The position numbers and the translations under genes are program-made. From Desmodesmus armatus (Eukaryota; Chlorophyta; Chlorophyceae; Sphaeropleales; Scenedesmaceae), in the NCBI GenBank assembly GCA_007449985.2, contig VIIQ02000148.1, forward strand, positions 62,001-126,000: a stretch of 64,000 nucleotides of DNA. Reading direction: 5' to 3'. Positions 11,001 through 31,958 of the stretch are shown here, in pieces. The notes beneath the pieces are model-generated. The model did no database searches, was not told where the DNA came from, and was given only the letters and a program-made list of their open reading frames with translations. Numbering within the stretch: the stretch's first letter is position 1; every line of letters starts with the position of its first letter.

Positions 11001-12826
11001 ACACAACACCACACAACGCTCAGAGCTGTTCGTCAGCCCTTTTTGACTCACTGATGCCTTGGCCGCAAACAAACTTGAGCACATTTAGTGAACAAACGCT
11101 CGTGAGACAGTGCCCGGAACTGGGGAGGTAGCGTGATTTCCTGCGGAGACACTGGGAACACACAAGATGGTAACACAATGTAGCTAGCACTGGGGTCCCC
11201 CACCGCCACCCCAGGCAACAAAAGCCTAACAAACGCTCGTGGAGCTGTTGCCCACCTGTGGCGTGTATGTTGGGATGCTGGGTGTGGGCGGCGTCTCTGT
11301 CAGCCCGGCCAGCCGGGGAGGGGGCAGCTGCGGGCCAGAACCCATGGCCACCAGCCGCGCTTGGTCGGGGGGCAGGCGGCCCCCACTGGCCTAGAGAGGC
11401 AAGCAGCAGCAGGCAGCAGATACAGTTCACGCGAAGGGACTGTGAATTTGCAGTGACAGGCTAAGGGCGTAAAGAGGGGTGAAGACAACAGAGGCAGGCC
11501 GCCGCAGGTAGCACAGCTCCTGCACAGGGGTTGCTGCATTGAGAGTGAGGGGGGGGGGGGGGGGGGAGCTGCGGGCCTGAGCCAACAGCCACCAGCCGCG
11601 CTTGGTCGGGGGGCAGAATGCCCCCACTGGCCTGGAGACGCAAGCAGCAGCAGGCAGCAACATCATACAGCACACATGCAGGGATGGTGGGGTGACAGTG
11701 ACGCAGGAGGGGTGCCAACGCGTGTGCATCAGCAGGCGGTGTGTACATATCTTGAAGTGTAGAGGGTACCGCTTTGCGTGGAAAGTATCTACTTGTAACA
11801 CCCCCCACTCCATCAGGAACAAGGTGAAGGCATTGCCTGCAGGTGAGTCGTATGCACTTGGCAGCAGCAAGACTACCAAATGGACACTGAACAAAACGGC
11901 AGTGCAACTCAACAATGCCGCCCTTCGCCAGTCCATCGTCCTGCTGGTTGCGCCATGCTGCGCTGTGCTGCAAACCGTCTGCCACCTACTGTGCAAGGTC
12001 CCTGGTCGAATTTCACAGCAGTTTCAATCATTGCTGCTGCTGCTCGGTGTGTTGCTGCTGCTGCTGCTGGCTGGGTGGGCTGGCTGAACTGGGTTCAGTC
12101 TCTGCACTGATGGTGACAGCAGCAATGTGAGCGCTGCTGAGTGTAGCAGAGGCAGCCCCTCAGCCCAGTGAAAGCGTAAGCCATGTTTACTTCGTCCTTT
12201 GGCCATCATACTTCGGACATCACACACAATGCCAGCACACCTGAGCAAGGGACACCAGCCTCAAGGCAGTTGTGAACTGCATGGGGCTGAGCGCTGGCTT
12301 GCCGCCACTTGACAGCTCCCAGACCTGCAAGCAGCAGAGTAGACATACAAGGATGGGGCCCAGTTTCAGCTGCACGTTGCAGGGACACATGCCATGCTGT
12401 TTGACTGTGTGCTGCACATGTTGCTCTGGCCCCGACAGGCAAGTTGTACACCCCTGTCGACAACTGCTCAACACGAGCTGACACCTTTGGGGCGCTGCCT
12501 GCAACATGTTTGCCAGTCGATGTGCAACTTTGTGCTACAATTAAGCTGTTGTGCAAGCTCTACCAGGGCTAGCTGCTGACAGCGCCAGTGAACCCTGTGC
12601 CGGTTTCATACCACACCGCCAGCTGCTGACACGTCTGACGCAGTCTGTGGGCAAGCCTGCACATGCTGCACATGTTGTCACCCAGACCAAAGGAACGTAC
12701 CTGACCCAGCACATCTTGTGGGAGGCCTGAACGGGTAAAGAAGCGTACTGCCTCTGCCCCTCCCACCACTCCATCTCCATCCTGGTCAGCTAGCTTGAAC
12801 CAGGCCTCTAACTGGGGCCCTGCCAT
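924..12826 (-). CDS. EH-domain endocytosis protein, Eps15/Pan1-type (3' end outside the window)
   Basis: Fifteen phase-consistent exons: 12826-12701, 12324-12241, 11390-11256, 10909-10829, 10457-10052, 9177-9074, 8188-8030, 7364-7152, 6396-6323, 3997-3892, 3810-3784, 3486-3409, 2961-2889, 1906-1769 and 1009-924, together about 630 codons. The chosen ATG gives MAGPQLEAWFKLADQDGDG, like plant EH1/Pan1 proteins. Two EH domains are visible. The first (exons 1-2) has the EF-hand loop DQDGDGVVGGAE and the QVWEL core. The second (exons 5-6) has DADRDGVVKGSE and RMWDLVAG. Between and after them lie Pro/Gly/Thr-rich linkers with repeated MTGG motifs. From exon 10 on there is a charged coiled coil (WEAERAEALKKEQEQRQAEA and following). 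In this family EH domains bind NPF motifs and the proteins scaffold clathrin-mediated endocytosis at the plasma membrane; plant homologues sit in the TPLATE complex. No stop codon is seen before the left edge. Introns carry many exon-edge copies. The family call is firm; the exact orthologue is inferred. Confidence 0.87.
1655..2065 (-). repeat. Copies of both edges of EH-gene exon 14
   Basis: Exon 14 is 1906-1769. At about 1655-1690 a second copy of its 3' edge reads KKLNPEG followed by GTGAGG, matching the real NLNPEG plus GTGAGG. At about 2000-2065 a copy of its 5' edge carries a GCAG acceptor followed by AQSQAEAGSKA-like codons. Both ends of one 138-nt exon have therefore been duplicated outward into the flanking introns. 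Confidence 0.65.
2057..2242. repeat. 62-bp tandem repeat, three copies
   Basis: Units start at 2057, 2119 and 2181, each beginning gcggctgcaa and containing 'catgaacatgaacatgcagg' and 'cattgtcatcccaaa'. They differ by only a few bases. The unit overlaps the copied acceptor of EH-gene exon 14, so the array grew out of an exon-edge duplicate. Confidence 0.9.
2425..2770 (-). repeat. Four intronic copies of the 3' edge of EH-gene exon 13
   Basis: The real edge (2889 onward) encodes RYNRAQLG followed by GTGAGC. Copies at about 2730-2765, 2628-2670, 2537-2575 and 2429-2465 keep 'caacagggcacagctgg' or a close variant; three keep a GTGAGG donor and the last has GTCAGG. Blocks are about 100 bp apart, with C runs or CCCTAAA-like stretches between them. 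Confidence 0.8.
3290..3405. repeat. Low-complexity A/T-rich CAATAATA stretch
   Basis: Between EH-gene exons 12 and 13 lies a short run of 'acaataata' type repeats (about 3346-3395) in otherwise GC-rich intron. No gene signal was seen in it. Confidence 0.5.
4434..6010. repeat. Seven-copy intronic repeat with alternating spacing
   Basis: A block of about 125 bp, 'tgcagcggctgtggcaggg ... accagtggtgacacaggcac ... tgggcctgggtcatcac ... gctgccaacacag ... actgctgccgcag', recurs starting near 4434, 4700, 4897, 5149, 5358, 5613 and 5888. The intervals are 266, 197, 252, 209, 255 and 275 bp, mostly alternating long and short. Copies differ by 10-25 percent by eye. The array fills the largest intron of the EH gene, between exons 9 and 10. 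Confidence 0.85.
7445..7710 (-). repeat. Two copies of the 5' edge of EH-gene exon 8
   Basis: Exon 8 starts at 7364 with an acceptor followed by GLPPSMTGGG codons. Copies of acceptor plus GLPPSMTGGG-like codons lie near 7676-7705 (nearly identical) and 7452-7480 (GPPSVTGAP). Both are upstream of the exon in transcript order. Confidence 0.75.
8295..8350 (-). repeat. Copy of the 5' edge of EH-gene exon 7
   Basis: Exon 7 begins at 8188 with VAPAAAGMTGPQ after CTGCAG. About 150 bp upstream in the intron a copy reads CTGCAG then VAPAVAGVTGPQ before it diverges. Confidence 0.75.
8594..8955 (-). repeat. Two decayed copies of the 3' edge of EH-gene exon 6
   Basis: Exon 6 ends at 9074 with LPTVLPPGPWPQ and a GTG donor. 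Related sequence lies at about 8918-8955 (LPTVLPLGPWPQ, donor GTGTG kept) and 8594-8640 (more diverged, 'ccagggtccagggggcagca' on the plus strand). Confidence 0.65.
9383..9876 (-). repeat. Three copies of the 3' edge of EH-gene exon 5
   Basis: Exon 5 ends at 10052 with GLLKRMWDLVAGNA followed by GTGGGT. Copies lie at about 9820-9876 (GLLKRMWDLVTGNA, GTGGGT kept), 9617-9672 (GLLKLMWDLVAGNS-like, GTGGGT kept) and 9383-9425 (strongly decayed). Each is separated from the next by CA/GT microsatellite and C runs. Similarity falls with distance from the exon. Confidence 0.8.
11530..11662 (-). repeat. Copy of the 5' part of EH-gene exon 3
   Basis: Exon 3 (11390-11256) begins ASGGRLPPDQARLVAMGSGP after an acceptor. 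A copy of acceptor plus ASGGILPPDQARLVAVGSGP lies about 245 bp upstream and breaks off in a long homopolymer. The 20-residue stretch differs at only two positions, so the copy is recent. Confidence 0.8.
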
Positions 12827-13816
12827 CGCCACTTGTTTGATCCAAGTGTTGCTATCAAAAAGCTATAAGCATATCAGGTCTGAGGCAGCTACGCTGTGGT
12901 ATGTGCTTCGGAGAAAGTGTGGTGGGTGATCTGGCTCTGATGCAAAGACTGGATCACACACCCAACGCAGCGTGAGCCAGCACTTTTCGCTGATTCGTAT
13001 GATCATCACACACTGAATGTTCCCAAGCACTGTTGAGGGTTCAGTGTCCGATGTTTTTTTGCAGATGGGACAGTGCAACGGTATGAACGCTGACGTATCG
13101 CATCCTTTCGAGCATGTATCATTATGCCAGCCTGCTCTTCTATTGTGTCTAGCTAGCTTTGCTGACGGACTGGCAAACATCACACAAGTCAGGGGGCACA
13201 GTAGCACACTGTACTTGGTTTCGGTCAATGCATGTTGAGGAGGGCTGGAGGGCTGGCAACAGCAGCAGCACAGAAGCACCGGCCATAACACCAAGGGAGT
13301 GGGCTATTCTCTGGTGAGTAGCACCAGCCAGCCTGGTGCTCTGTTCCAGTCTATGTCATTCGCAACAGCCCTTGTTGCATGGCCTGATCAGGAAAGTTGC
13401 ATCATACCACAAACAGCTACTTTGCTCATTCATGAAAACGTTGGGACGCAGAGTTTCATACCTGCAGCAGGTTGTATGGCAGGTACAACAAGTTGCAGTG
13501 CTTTGTTCTGTTCATGCTTTTGTCACCGCTACATGAGCACCCAGTGGACAAGGGTGGATGGGCTGGAGTGATGTTGTGCTCTCTGGAAGCTGCTGAATAA
13601 CAGTATTGGTGTGCCTCACAAGCGTCAGGGTGCCTTTTTGCTGTGGTACTGTTGCGTGTGGGGTGTGAGCCCCCCCCCCCCCCCCTCCCCCTCGTTTGCA
13701 GCTCAACCAAGCTGTCCCTGCTCCTGTTGACACCCCCGAGCTCACCAGGAAGCGATTCCAGCACTCGAAGGCTGTTGCTGTTGTGCTGTGCTGTCCTGTC
13801 CGTCCTGTCTCCCCAG
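12827..13816. promoter_or_regulatory. Divergent intergenic region between the EH gene and the PI4K gene
   Basis: The minus-strand EH gene starts at 12826 and the first recognised plus-strand PI4K exon starts at 13817. The 990 bp between must hold the EH promoter and either the PI4K promoter or its unseen first exons. A short plus-strand stretch at about 13703-13770 (LNQAVPAPVDTPELTRKRF, after a TTTGCAG acceptor) could be an upstream PI4K exon, but its donor is unclear. No TATA box was identified. Confidence 0.5.
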
Positions 13817-24471
<10,655 letters not shown>

Positions 24472-25861
24472 AGTGGCCATGGGTGGGGTTTGGGTGAAGT
24501 CATGGTGGCATGTGTGGGTTCAGTGGGGTTTGAGTATCGCTGGGGTTGGATTATTTTGGTGCTCAGGTATGTCCTGAAGCTTGCAAAGAGGGCTTGACTC
24601 CATCTTACGGCTTATCTAGGGTGTAAGGGGGGTGGAGGTTGGGTGGTGGTGGCCTGATCAGTATGGTTGGGCAGCAGGTGTGGTTGGTTGTTTGTTTGGG
24701 AGGGAGGGAGAGGGGTCTGGTTGGGTAGGCAGCTGACCTGTTGCCTGGCAGTTGTGCTGACCACTCTCACTGTGATGCTGGGCAGGTGTGAGCTTTTGGA
24801 GAACCGCTGAGCGGGCGTGGCTTGTAGGGAGGTGCTTGTTTGTGTGTGGCTCTTGAGAAGGGCGTGCGGGGCGCAGCGTAGGGGCGCAGGCGGGGGGGGG
24901 GGGGGGGGGGGTACTGGTGCATGGAAGCCTGATGTATACATACTGGTCTATGTGACTGTGGAGATCATCAGTCAAATCAGTCAAAGGGCCTGGCGCCAGT
25001 CGGCGTCTGCATATCATGCATGCCAGTTGCTGCGACCCTTCCCTGGCTTGCAGGGTGCACAGGTTGTGATGTGCGACTGTGTGTGCACTGCTGCACGGCA
25101 AACTGGCGTGTATGTGGATGGAATTCTGTTATGTGTGCTGTTGTACTGGCAGCACAGCTGGACATCTTGCCCACGGTTGCTGGAACGTTCACGCTGTACT
25201 GTAACGACACACCAGCTCATTGGCTGGGACCATCAAACATCATGTGGCTGCAACCAAATGGACCATGCTGGCTTTTTGAAATCACACCTGACATCATCAG
25301 TCATACATAGCACCAACAGCAGGAACACATGCGCATCATTGGACAGTTTGTTCTGCAGTTGAGTGCTGATACACGCTGTGATGTACATGCTGCACCGATG
25401 TAAGGCGACAAGTTGCAGAGAACACAATGGGTTGTGCATGCCTGTTGACGCTGCATGCTTGACTGCACGTGCATGCCATGAACATGCATGGCATGCGCAT
25501 GGCAACCCCGGAACCCTCGGATATATCTAGCAGCACGTAGAACGTTGTGAGGGTAGATGGTAACAGTGCTCGCACGAACTGTCTCGGGAGGTGGTGAGCG
25601 GGTGTCACTTGGAGTTGGAGGTCCCCGAAGGTGTGATTTCACCGCAGCACAGCCGTCCATCCTCAACTTAGTCATCTGAAACAACGCGCATGCTAAAAGA
25701 GGCTTCAGCATCGAGACAGCAACCATCAAGTCGGTGACCAGCACTCCCGGTGTGTTGGGAACAGAAGCTGCAACATCAAGTCCCAAGCACCTCAAGACAA
25801 CCAGCGCGATTGGGAATACCCACTAGACCCCATCGTTGCGTTTCAGCGCAGCGGGAAGGCG
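24472..25861. other. Intergenic region between PI4K and the glycoprotein gene
   Basis: No convincing exon was found in these 1.39 kb. They contain the PI4K 3' UTR, a long G run at about 24891-24910 and the presumed promoter of the next gene. Near 25470-25505 a short palindrome-rich stretch 'catgccatgaacatgcatgg' stands out. Confidence 0.5.
24622..24626 (+). terminator. TGTAA polyadenylation-type signal of the PI4K gene
   Basis: TGTAA, the usual chlorophyte polyadenylation signal, occurs about 150 bp after the PI4K stop codon. Position and spacing fit a short 3' UTR. Confidence 0.5.
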
Positions 25862-28840
25862 ATGCAGCGGCTAGCTGTGCTAGCAGCTGCCCTGCTGCTG
25901 TTGACCCAAGGGTGCTCAGCACAGCTCAGGTTGGAGCAGATGCCAACCAGTGTTCCGTGCTTCACAGGTAAGCAGCAAACCCAAAGATCCCATCTGCAGC
26001 ATCTGATACGTCATCTGGTGTGAGGTTCAGGAAAGCCGCTTTGGGGCTGTCGTCTGGTCTCAAGTGCAGCTGCAATGCTGCGTAGCAGCTCGATCCATTC
26101 CGCACATTGTGCTGTAACTCGAAATAGCTGTGCTGCGCCATGCTGAGAAGACAACGGAATGGGATAGATGCATGTTGTCTCCACCCCCCCCCCCCCAGCC
26201 CTGTTTGGCGGCCAAACATCCACACACATTGTAGGGGACCCCGCTGGTTGCTGTCAGCAGCAGCATGAGGCAATTGTGTAGCAGCAAGTAACCTATATGT
26301 ACAGTCCAGTGACACCCCAAACACAGCACTGTTATTCTTACCAGGGAAGTGCTCTTGGGTCCCACTCACACTTATATCCCCAACTCTCCACTCCTCCCCC
26401 ACACTTGCCCCACTTTCCACCAGCATGTATGTCGCTATCAACATCTACACGTGGGTTGTGAGCTGATGCACAAAGGCAAGGATGGAGGAGCCGTGACTGT
26501 AGATTGCTCAGCCATAAGTTGCCAATCTGGTCCTGCTGCAGGAACAGCAAGTGGTAGACACGTGGTGCACATGCAACAGCAGCAGCAGCAGCAGCAGGGG
26601 CCGGGCTTGAAGGTGCACGCTCCCTTGCCTCCCTGGTTTCTTCCCCTCCCTCCTTCTCTGCCTCCCTCCCTCTCTCCCCTCCCTCCCTCCCCCCTCCCCC
26701 CCCCCCCCCATCCATCCCTCCCCCTCTGCCTTTACTCAACAAACCCCCGCTCTGTGCCTGCCACCCCCCCCCCGCTGCTTGGCACACCAGGTGTCGCCAA
26801 GCTGGTGATGCTGAACAATGACTGCCCCCCGCTCCTCGACGCCATAGCCAACCTGAGCAGCCCGTTTGACCCACGGCCCATGTCCCCTGGGACTGCCTGA
26901 ATGAGCTGGCAGTGAGTGTGACCAGCTGCGCAATATCCATGGCATCCATGGTCAACGCCAGTCAAACACTGGACGGTTTCAGCTGCAACTGGCTCACGTT
27001 TCAGGGCAACGTGGTCAACGGTGAGAGGGGGGGTGGGGACTGGACAGGACGGGGAAGGGGGGGGGGGGGGGGTGGAGGCCAGCAAGAAGGAGTAGAGGAG
27101 AGAAGCCTTGAGAGGGCAGGCACAGGGGATAGCAGACAGAGTCTGGGACATGGAACAGCTTGGTGGCGGGGGGGGGGGGGGGGGGCATTGACTGGCATAC
27201 ACACAGTGACAACACAAGGACAGCAGCTGGGTTGGCTGATGCTGTAGGCAACTGGCTCACGTTCCAGGGCAACGTGGTCAACGGTGAGAGGGGGGATGCA
27301 TGGAAAGAATGGAGACCAGCAGAAAAGGAGTAGGGGAGGGAAGCCAGTTGAGAGGGCAGGTTGAGGGGGCAGGCGAAGGGAAGAGCACGCAGGGGTGTGG
27401 GACATGGAGATGCTTGGAGGGGGAGGGGGGGACTGAGCTGACCGGCATTCACCTAGGTGACAACACAGGGACAGCAGTTGGGTTGGCTGACGCGGTAGGG
27501 CAATCACTGAATGGCAAGGGTGGGGTTCAGGTGGATGGTGCAGGGTATGTTGATTGCAAGTGACAAGGCATGGGGGTAGGTGACAAGGGTGGGTCTAGGG
27601 TTTAGGGTCCAAGGAGAGGGTGCCCAGAGGAAGGATGTAGAAGTGAGGGCAAGGATAGGGCGGGAGATGAGGTCAATGGAGGTGCATGGGGCAGTCTGCA
27701 GCGAGTGTGGGGCACCAGAGGGAGTACTTACTTTCTTGAGACCGTAGGGGAACACAAGGCGCCATGGCGCCATGGCGATGACATAAAGTGACAACAGACC
27801 GTGCGTAGTTAGGTGCCTCAATGAGCTGGTACACACACACCATCCTCATCACATGACATGATCGTCACATGGCATGCTGTCACGGTGGCCTCCATGCCAT
27901 GAACGTTTCCATCTCCATTTTCCATGAACACATCCATCTTGCTGTACCGCCCTGCAGACACCCATGCCAACATTCAATCCTGGCTAAGGCCCAGCTTTGT
28001 GGCCCGCTACATGCTTGGCTCAGACATGGAGATGGCAATTCAAGATATGTTTGCACCAGAGAAACCAGCGGACTGGCAGGCCCAGCTTGCAAACATGATA
28101 CTGGAGGGATCCTTCTTGGTGTCTGACCCGGCATGGCCTGGATACATCAGGATGCTGCAGATGCATGGGAAGTGCAACACAACGTTCCAGGTGAGCCACC
28201 AATGCTGTTTCTTGGAGAGGTGATGTGCTGCAATGCAGCGCTCTAGTACATCGCCGCATCATCACTGTAACGTAACTGCAATCACTCAGTATGCACTGTA
28301 GTTGACCTTTGAGCGAAGGTGCTGAACGTCCTGATTGGCGTACTGGAATGACACCATGGCATGCACCTGTGTTGGCCATGTGCCACCAGAACAGCACTAA
28401 GAAACTGTGCTGCTGCTTCTGCTGCTGCTGCTGCTGCTGCTGCCACCACTCTACAGGTTGTGGAGGGCGGCATTATGGGCATGGGCACGGTCAATCGCAG
28501 CAGCTTGACCATGGTGGTCATGCCGGCCCAAGGTCGCTTCTCGTCGCCGATTCTTGTGAGCGGCGAGTTGAACTGGCAGCAGTGGGCGAGCCTCGCACGG
28601 CGTGCGCGTGGAATATTCATTGCGCTGATCGTCATGGTGTCGGTGTTTGGAGCGCTGTTGATGGCGTGCCTGGGGTTGCTTGCGTGGCGCCTGTGCAAGG
28701 CGGGAAAGCGGAAGCCCTTCATCAGCCGTGCTATGAATGATGGTGTCGGACACATACCCACCACTCAAATGGAGGTCACACTGACGGGGGCCAGCACGAT
28801 TGAAAACGGCGGCAGGCGAACGGCAGGTGGAGGCTTGTAG
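25862..28840 (+). CDS. Unrecognised secreted/type I membrane glycoprotein
   Basis: Exon 1 (25862-25967) encodes a signal peptide, MQRLAVLAAALLLLTQGCSA, and ends at GTAAGC. Later exons are 26791-27020, 27958-28190 and 28457-28840 (TAG). Between exon 1 and 26791 at least one exon is uncertain; 26424-26600 has a plausible Gln-rich frame (CELMHKGKDGGAVTVDC) but the phases do not join. The ectodomain has Cys residues and N-glycosylation sequons (NLSS, NASQ, NTTF, NRSS). Near the C-terminus lies one transmembrane segment (IFIALIVMVSVFGALLMACL) followed by a basic stop-transfer stretch (RLCKAGKRK) and a tail of about 45 residues. A single missing C in the run at 26884-26887 would join DPRPMSP to WDCLNELAVSV. 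No family was recognised; the topology suggests a cell-surface or endomembrane protein. Confidence 0.7.
26986..27500 (+). repeat. Tandem duplication of about 260 bp spanning an exon end
   Basis: The segment from 'aactggctcacgtttcaggg' through the donor GTGAGA and about 215 bp of intron is repeated from 27249. Both copies keep 'gcaacgtggtcaacggtgag', 'agagggcagg', 'gggacatgga', 'gacaacac' and 'ggttggctga'. The second copy retains a usable donor. Confidence 0.85.
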
Positions 28841-31781
28841 CCAGCGCCGATACTTGTGAAATGACATGTGCGTCGAGTTGTAGTGTAGGGTGGTGCAGCC
28901 ATACTGTCGTGTTTGCTCTTTGAACAGGGTGTTTGTGCTTGGTACGCTCTGGTGATCAGCTGTGTGTCCTGCAGTTTTGGCGGGCTGATTTGTGATTGAG
29001 TATGTTCACGGCGGCCCTACACATGTGGGGTAGGCTGCCTGATATGCTAGCCAGCACATCTGATGGCCACACGTGTTATCATGCGCTGTCACAATTTTTC
29101 CATGATTGAGTGGTCTGCGCAGTTGTGTATTACGTCACGAATGCTACTACCGTAGTAGAAAGGCTTTCTGGTGTTACAAGACCATCGTCCAGGTGCCTCG
29201 TGTCAGTAATAGCTCAGCTGACACCTGAATTGTGATCTCTTGCTGCCGCAGCCGGGTGGCCGTGTTGGCCCTGCATTGACCAGTAAGCTCGAAGCAGCTA
29301 GAAGACAGACTCGTACTATGCAGCCCCAGCAAGCAGAAGCACACATACTATATATGACGACATACAGGCATGGCATGCAGATTTCTGTTGCGTGGTCTCT
29401 GTCTCAACACCCTGGGGGATCCAAGGCTTGCTGGGGTTGCTGCAAGAAGGATGCATTCAACACCTGACTGACAGCCGCCTTTTTCTATGCCACACCTGTG
29501 CATAAAAAAGTGTGTGAGGTACATCGCAATAAAATTATTGTACTGCTCACGGTACCGATAAACTGTATGGTCAGTGAACGCACCAGAAGAAATATTGTGG
29601 GCTCAGGTTAGTTCCCCATGCTGCTGCTGGAGCTGCAAAAGCAGAGCCCAACAGCAGAACGGGCATCCGAGACTGCCAAGTGAGGCCGTCCACACCAGTC
29701 TCATGCGAGCAAGAGCAAGTGGTTTCAGTGAGTCCTCGGAGCGCTTGGGAGTCCCCTGAGTGTTGAACCAGCAACGGAGCTGGCAATAAACACATTTTGC
29801 GGGGCGGTCGACTGTTCATCCTGTGAGGGATGCAGAGCCAACTTAGGGCCGAAGCGCATATTCCAATCATTTGCTGCTCCAGAGGCCGCTGCTTGCCAAT
29901 TACAGCAGCGACCTCTTTCGCAATGCAAGCTGCTTGCCGGGTGAAGCGCACCCCACCCGTTTAGTAATACAAGCAACAAGCACCGCTAAGAAGCCACCCT
30001 CCACTTGCCCAGAAGGCGGTGCAGGGGCATGACAATGTCACTACTGCGCGCGGAATACCAAGCGGTGGCGGTTACGTGGCAACTGTAGACCACCGGCTTG
30101 CATCATGCCTAATCCCCAGTGCAATCAGGCTTTCGACTCATCAAGATAAACATCAGGTGGCTCAACACTCAACGTTGTCGTTACAGTTGGGCATGGTCAC
30201 ACTGCTGTCTGGCGCCACTACACCCCCCCCCCCTTCGCACCACCAACACCACCTAACCAGCAATTGCAAGCCAAGGGCACATAATGTGGTTGCCATACGT
30301 CCGAATTGACGCCTCTCAGTTTCTTATGTCAGGCAACAGCAGGACTCAACAGACATTACCCTCACCAAGGCAAGAACACCGCTGTCCAGGCTGGCCCCCT
30401 GGCTGACAGCCACTGCCAGCCTGTCATGCATCAACAGGTTACAGCTGTTGTCAGCGCCGACATGAAGAGTGTGCGATGACGCACACCGCAATCAACACCA
30501 GCAGTAGCAGCACAGGGAGGCGCTTGGTTACATGCTCAGCTGAGTGTTGGTCATGGTTGCTTGAAGTGTGGGGGGTGGTGCTGCTGCTGCTGTGGCAGAT
30601 GCAGCGAAGGAGGGGGGTCTAGGGTTTGGGCCAGTTCATTCCTTCTTTGCATGATCCTGCCGTCTTTTTGGGGCAGTCTGATGGCGTGCTCACTCAATTC
30701 ACACCCCTGCCTGCTCCACCATACAGTTCCGCCAGGTGCCCTACACCGCCTCCCCCCCCCCCTCCCACCACCACCACCACCACCTCACTCACCTCAACAA
30801 CCCAATCATCCACATCCCTCCCCTCTTTCTGGCCTGGTATCCCCGGCCATCATGGCGGAATGTGACATGAAGGCAACATTTGCTGCCAGCACACAAAAAA
30901 GACCCACTGGCCCCTTGGCGAAACCACTGCAAGGCCATGTTTCAAGCAGCATGTGAACAGCCCTGCGGAGCCTCCCTGCGGGCCTTCCGGATTTTTTGGA
31001 GTGCCCAAGGGGGAGGGGGGAGGCTATCAGTTGCATGATGATGCCAGCCAGTGCGCATACTATGCAGTGGCACTGCCCTGGTGTGCTAAGCACATGTGGA
31101 TGCAAACCACAGCCCTGAATACAGACCAGGGTATGATAGGGACGGATGTGGGACCCATAGTGACCCCTTGGTCGATTTGGTGCAACAGAGCAGCGCTGCT
31201 CTGCTAGCAGCCCAATAGAGGGTGTCAGGTTTGTTCATGTACTGCGCACAGACTACGTGTGGATGCATCAGGCAGTCTTACAATGTTTTTCAGGTGCAGT
31301 GTACTTACAGTAGTGGCCAGCACACTGTTCATGGACTGCACAATATTAATGCATGTTTCATCACCCCTAAGACGGTTTCTGTTGATTGCAGTGTGGGTTT
31401 TGGGGGTGCCAAATACGTCTGATTCTATGGTTGGCTGGCCTGCTGCGTAATTCGCAGAAACACCGGTCGTTCCGTGAGCTACCGGCAGTGGCTCTGACTT
31501 TATACAACCCTCTGTGCTGACAGCCCTCACGCTTGCACTGAATACTTCTTGTGCAACTCCACAAATCAATCACGACCTGAATCCGCGACGACCCTCCACG
31601 CGCCCAGCAGCAGCAGCAGCAGTACTTGCTGTGGCCCTGTACTTGCTGTGACACAGCGCAAGGTCCACAGATACTGTTTAAACCTTGTGCACAGATTATT
31701 CTGCAGGTGAGTCCGCGACAACAGTCATGTTGCCACTGGGCCAGTGCTATCTAATCCTGCTGTCCAACACCAGGTTCAAAT
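28841..31781. other. Intergenic region, no convincing gene
   Basis: It contains a short AT-richer stretch at 29500-29575, the inverted module fragment at 29575-30110, a C run at 30222 and a CCACC microsatellite at 30762-30785. A 34-codon frame at 30852-30956 (MAECDMKATFAASTQKRPTG) has no visible partner exon. Nothing else could be supported. Confidence 0.45.
29575..30110 (-). repeat. Inverted fragment of the tandem-unit leader module
   Basis: Read on the minus strand, this matches the left part of the units at 37.7 kb and 40.5 kb in order: 'gccgcttggtattcc', 'atgttgcttgtatt', 'gggtggggtgcgcttc', 'gcttcggccctaag', 'ttggctctgcatccctcaca', 'gagactggtgtggacggcct', 'cagcatgggga'. It lacks the gene part. 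Confidence 0.85.
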
Positions 31782-31835
31782 CAAATCAAATCAAAGTTAC
31801 ACCTGTAGCTATGAAACTCAAGAGCTCATGCCTGG
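31782..31835 (+). repeat. Left arm of an inverted repeat around the F-box gene
   Basis: 'caaatcaaatcaaagttaca' followed by 'cctgtagctatgaaactcaa' and 'gagctcatgcctggcag' is the reverse complement, with about four mismatches, of 36566-36619. The arms are 4.8 kb apart and enclose the F-box gene and the small gene behind it. Confidence 0.85.
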
Positions 31836-31958
31836 CAGAGATTGCATAGGTTGCCTGGCAGAGATTGCATAGGGTCCATTCGATTGTTAGTACTGTGGCT
31901 GCTGCATCATAGAGCTCATGCATCTGCAACAGTATCTTTTGTTGTGGTGGTGCACAGG

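Noticed and set aside
27001..27507. Minus-strand Pro-rich frames at 27.0-27.5 kb
   Set aside because: They arise from the G-rich duplicated intron of the glycoprotein gene read in antisense.
30561..31105. Possible small genes at 30.6-31.1 kb on both strands
   Set aside because: Open frames exist on both strands but neither has a start, splice borders and composition that agree.
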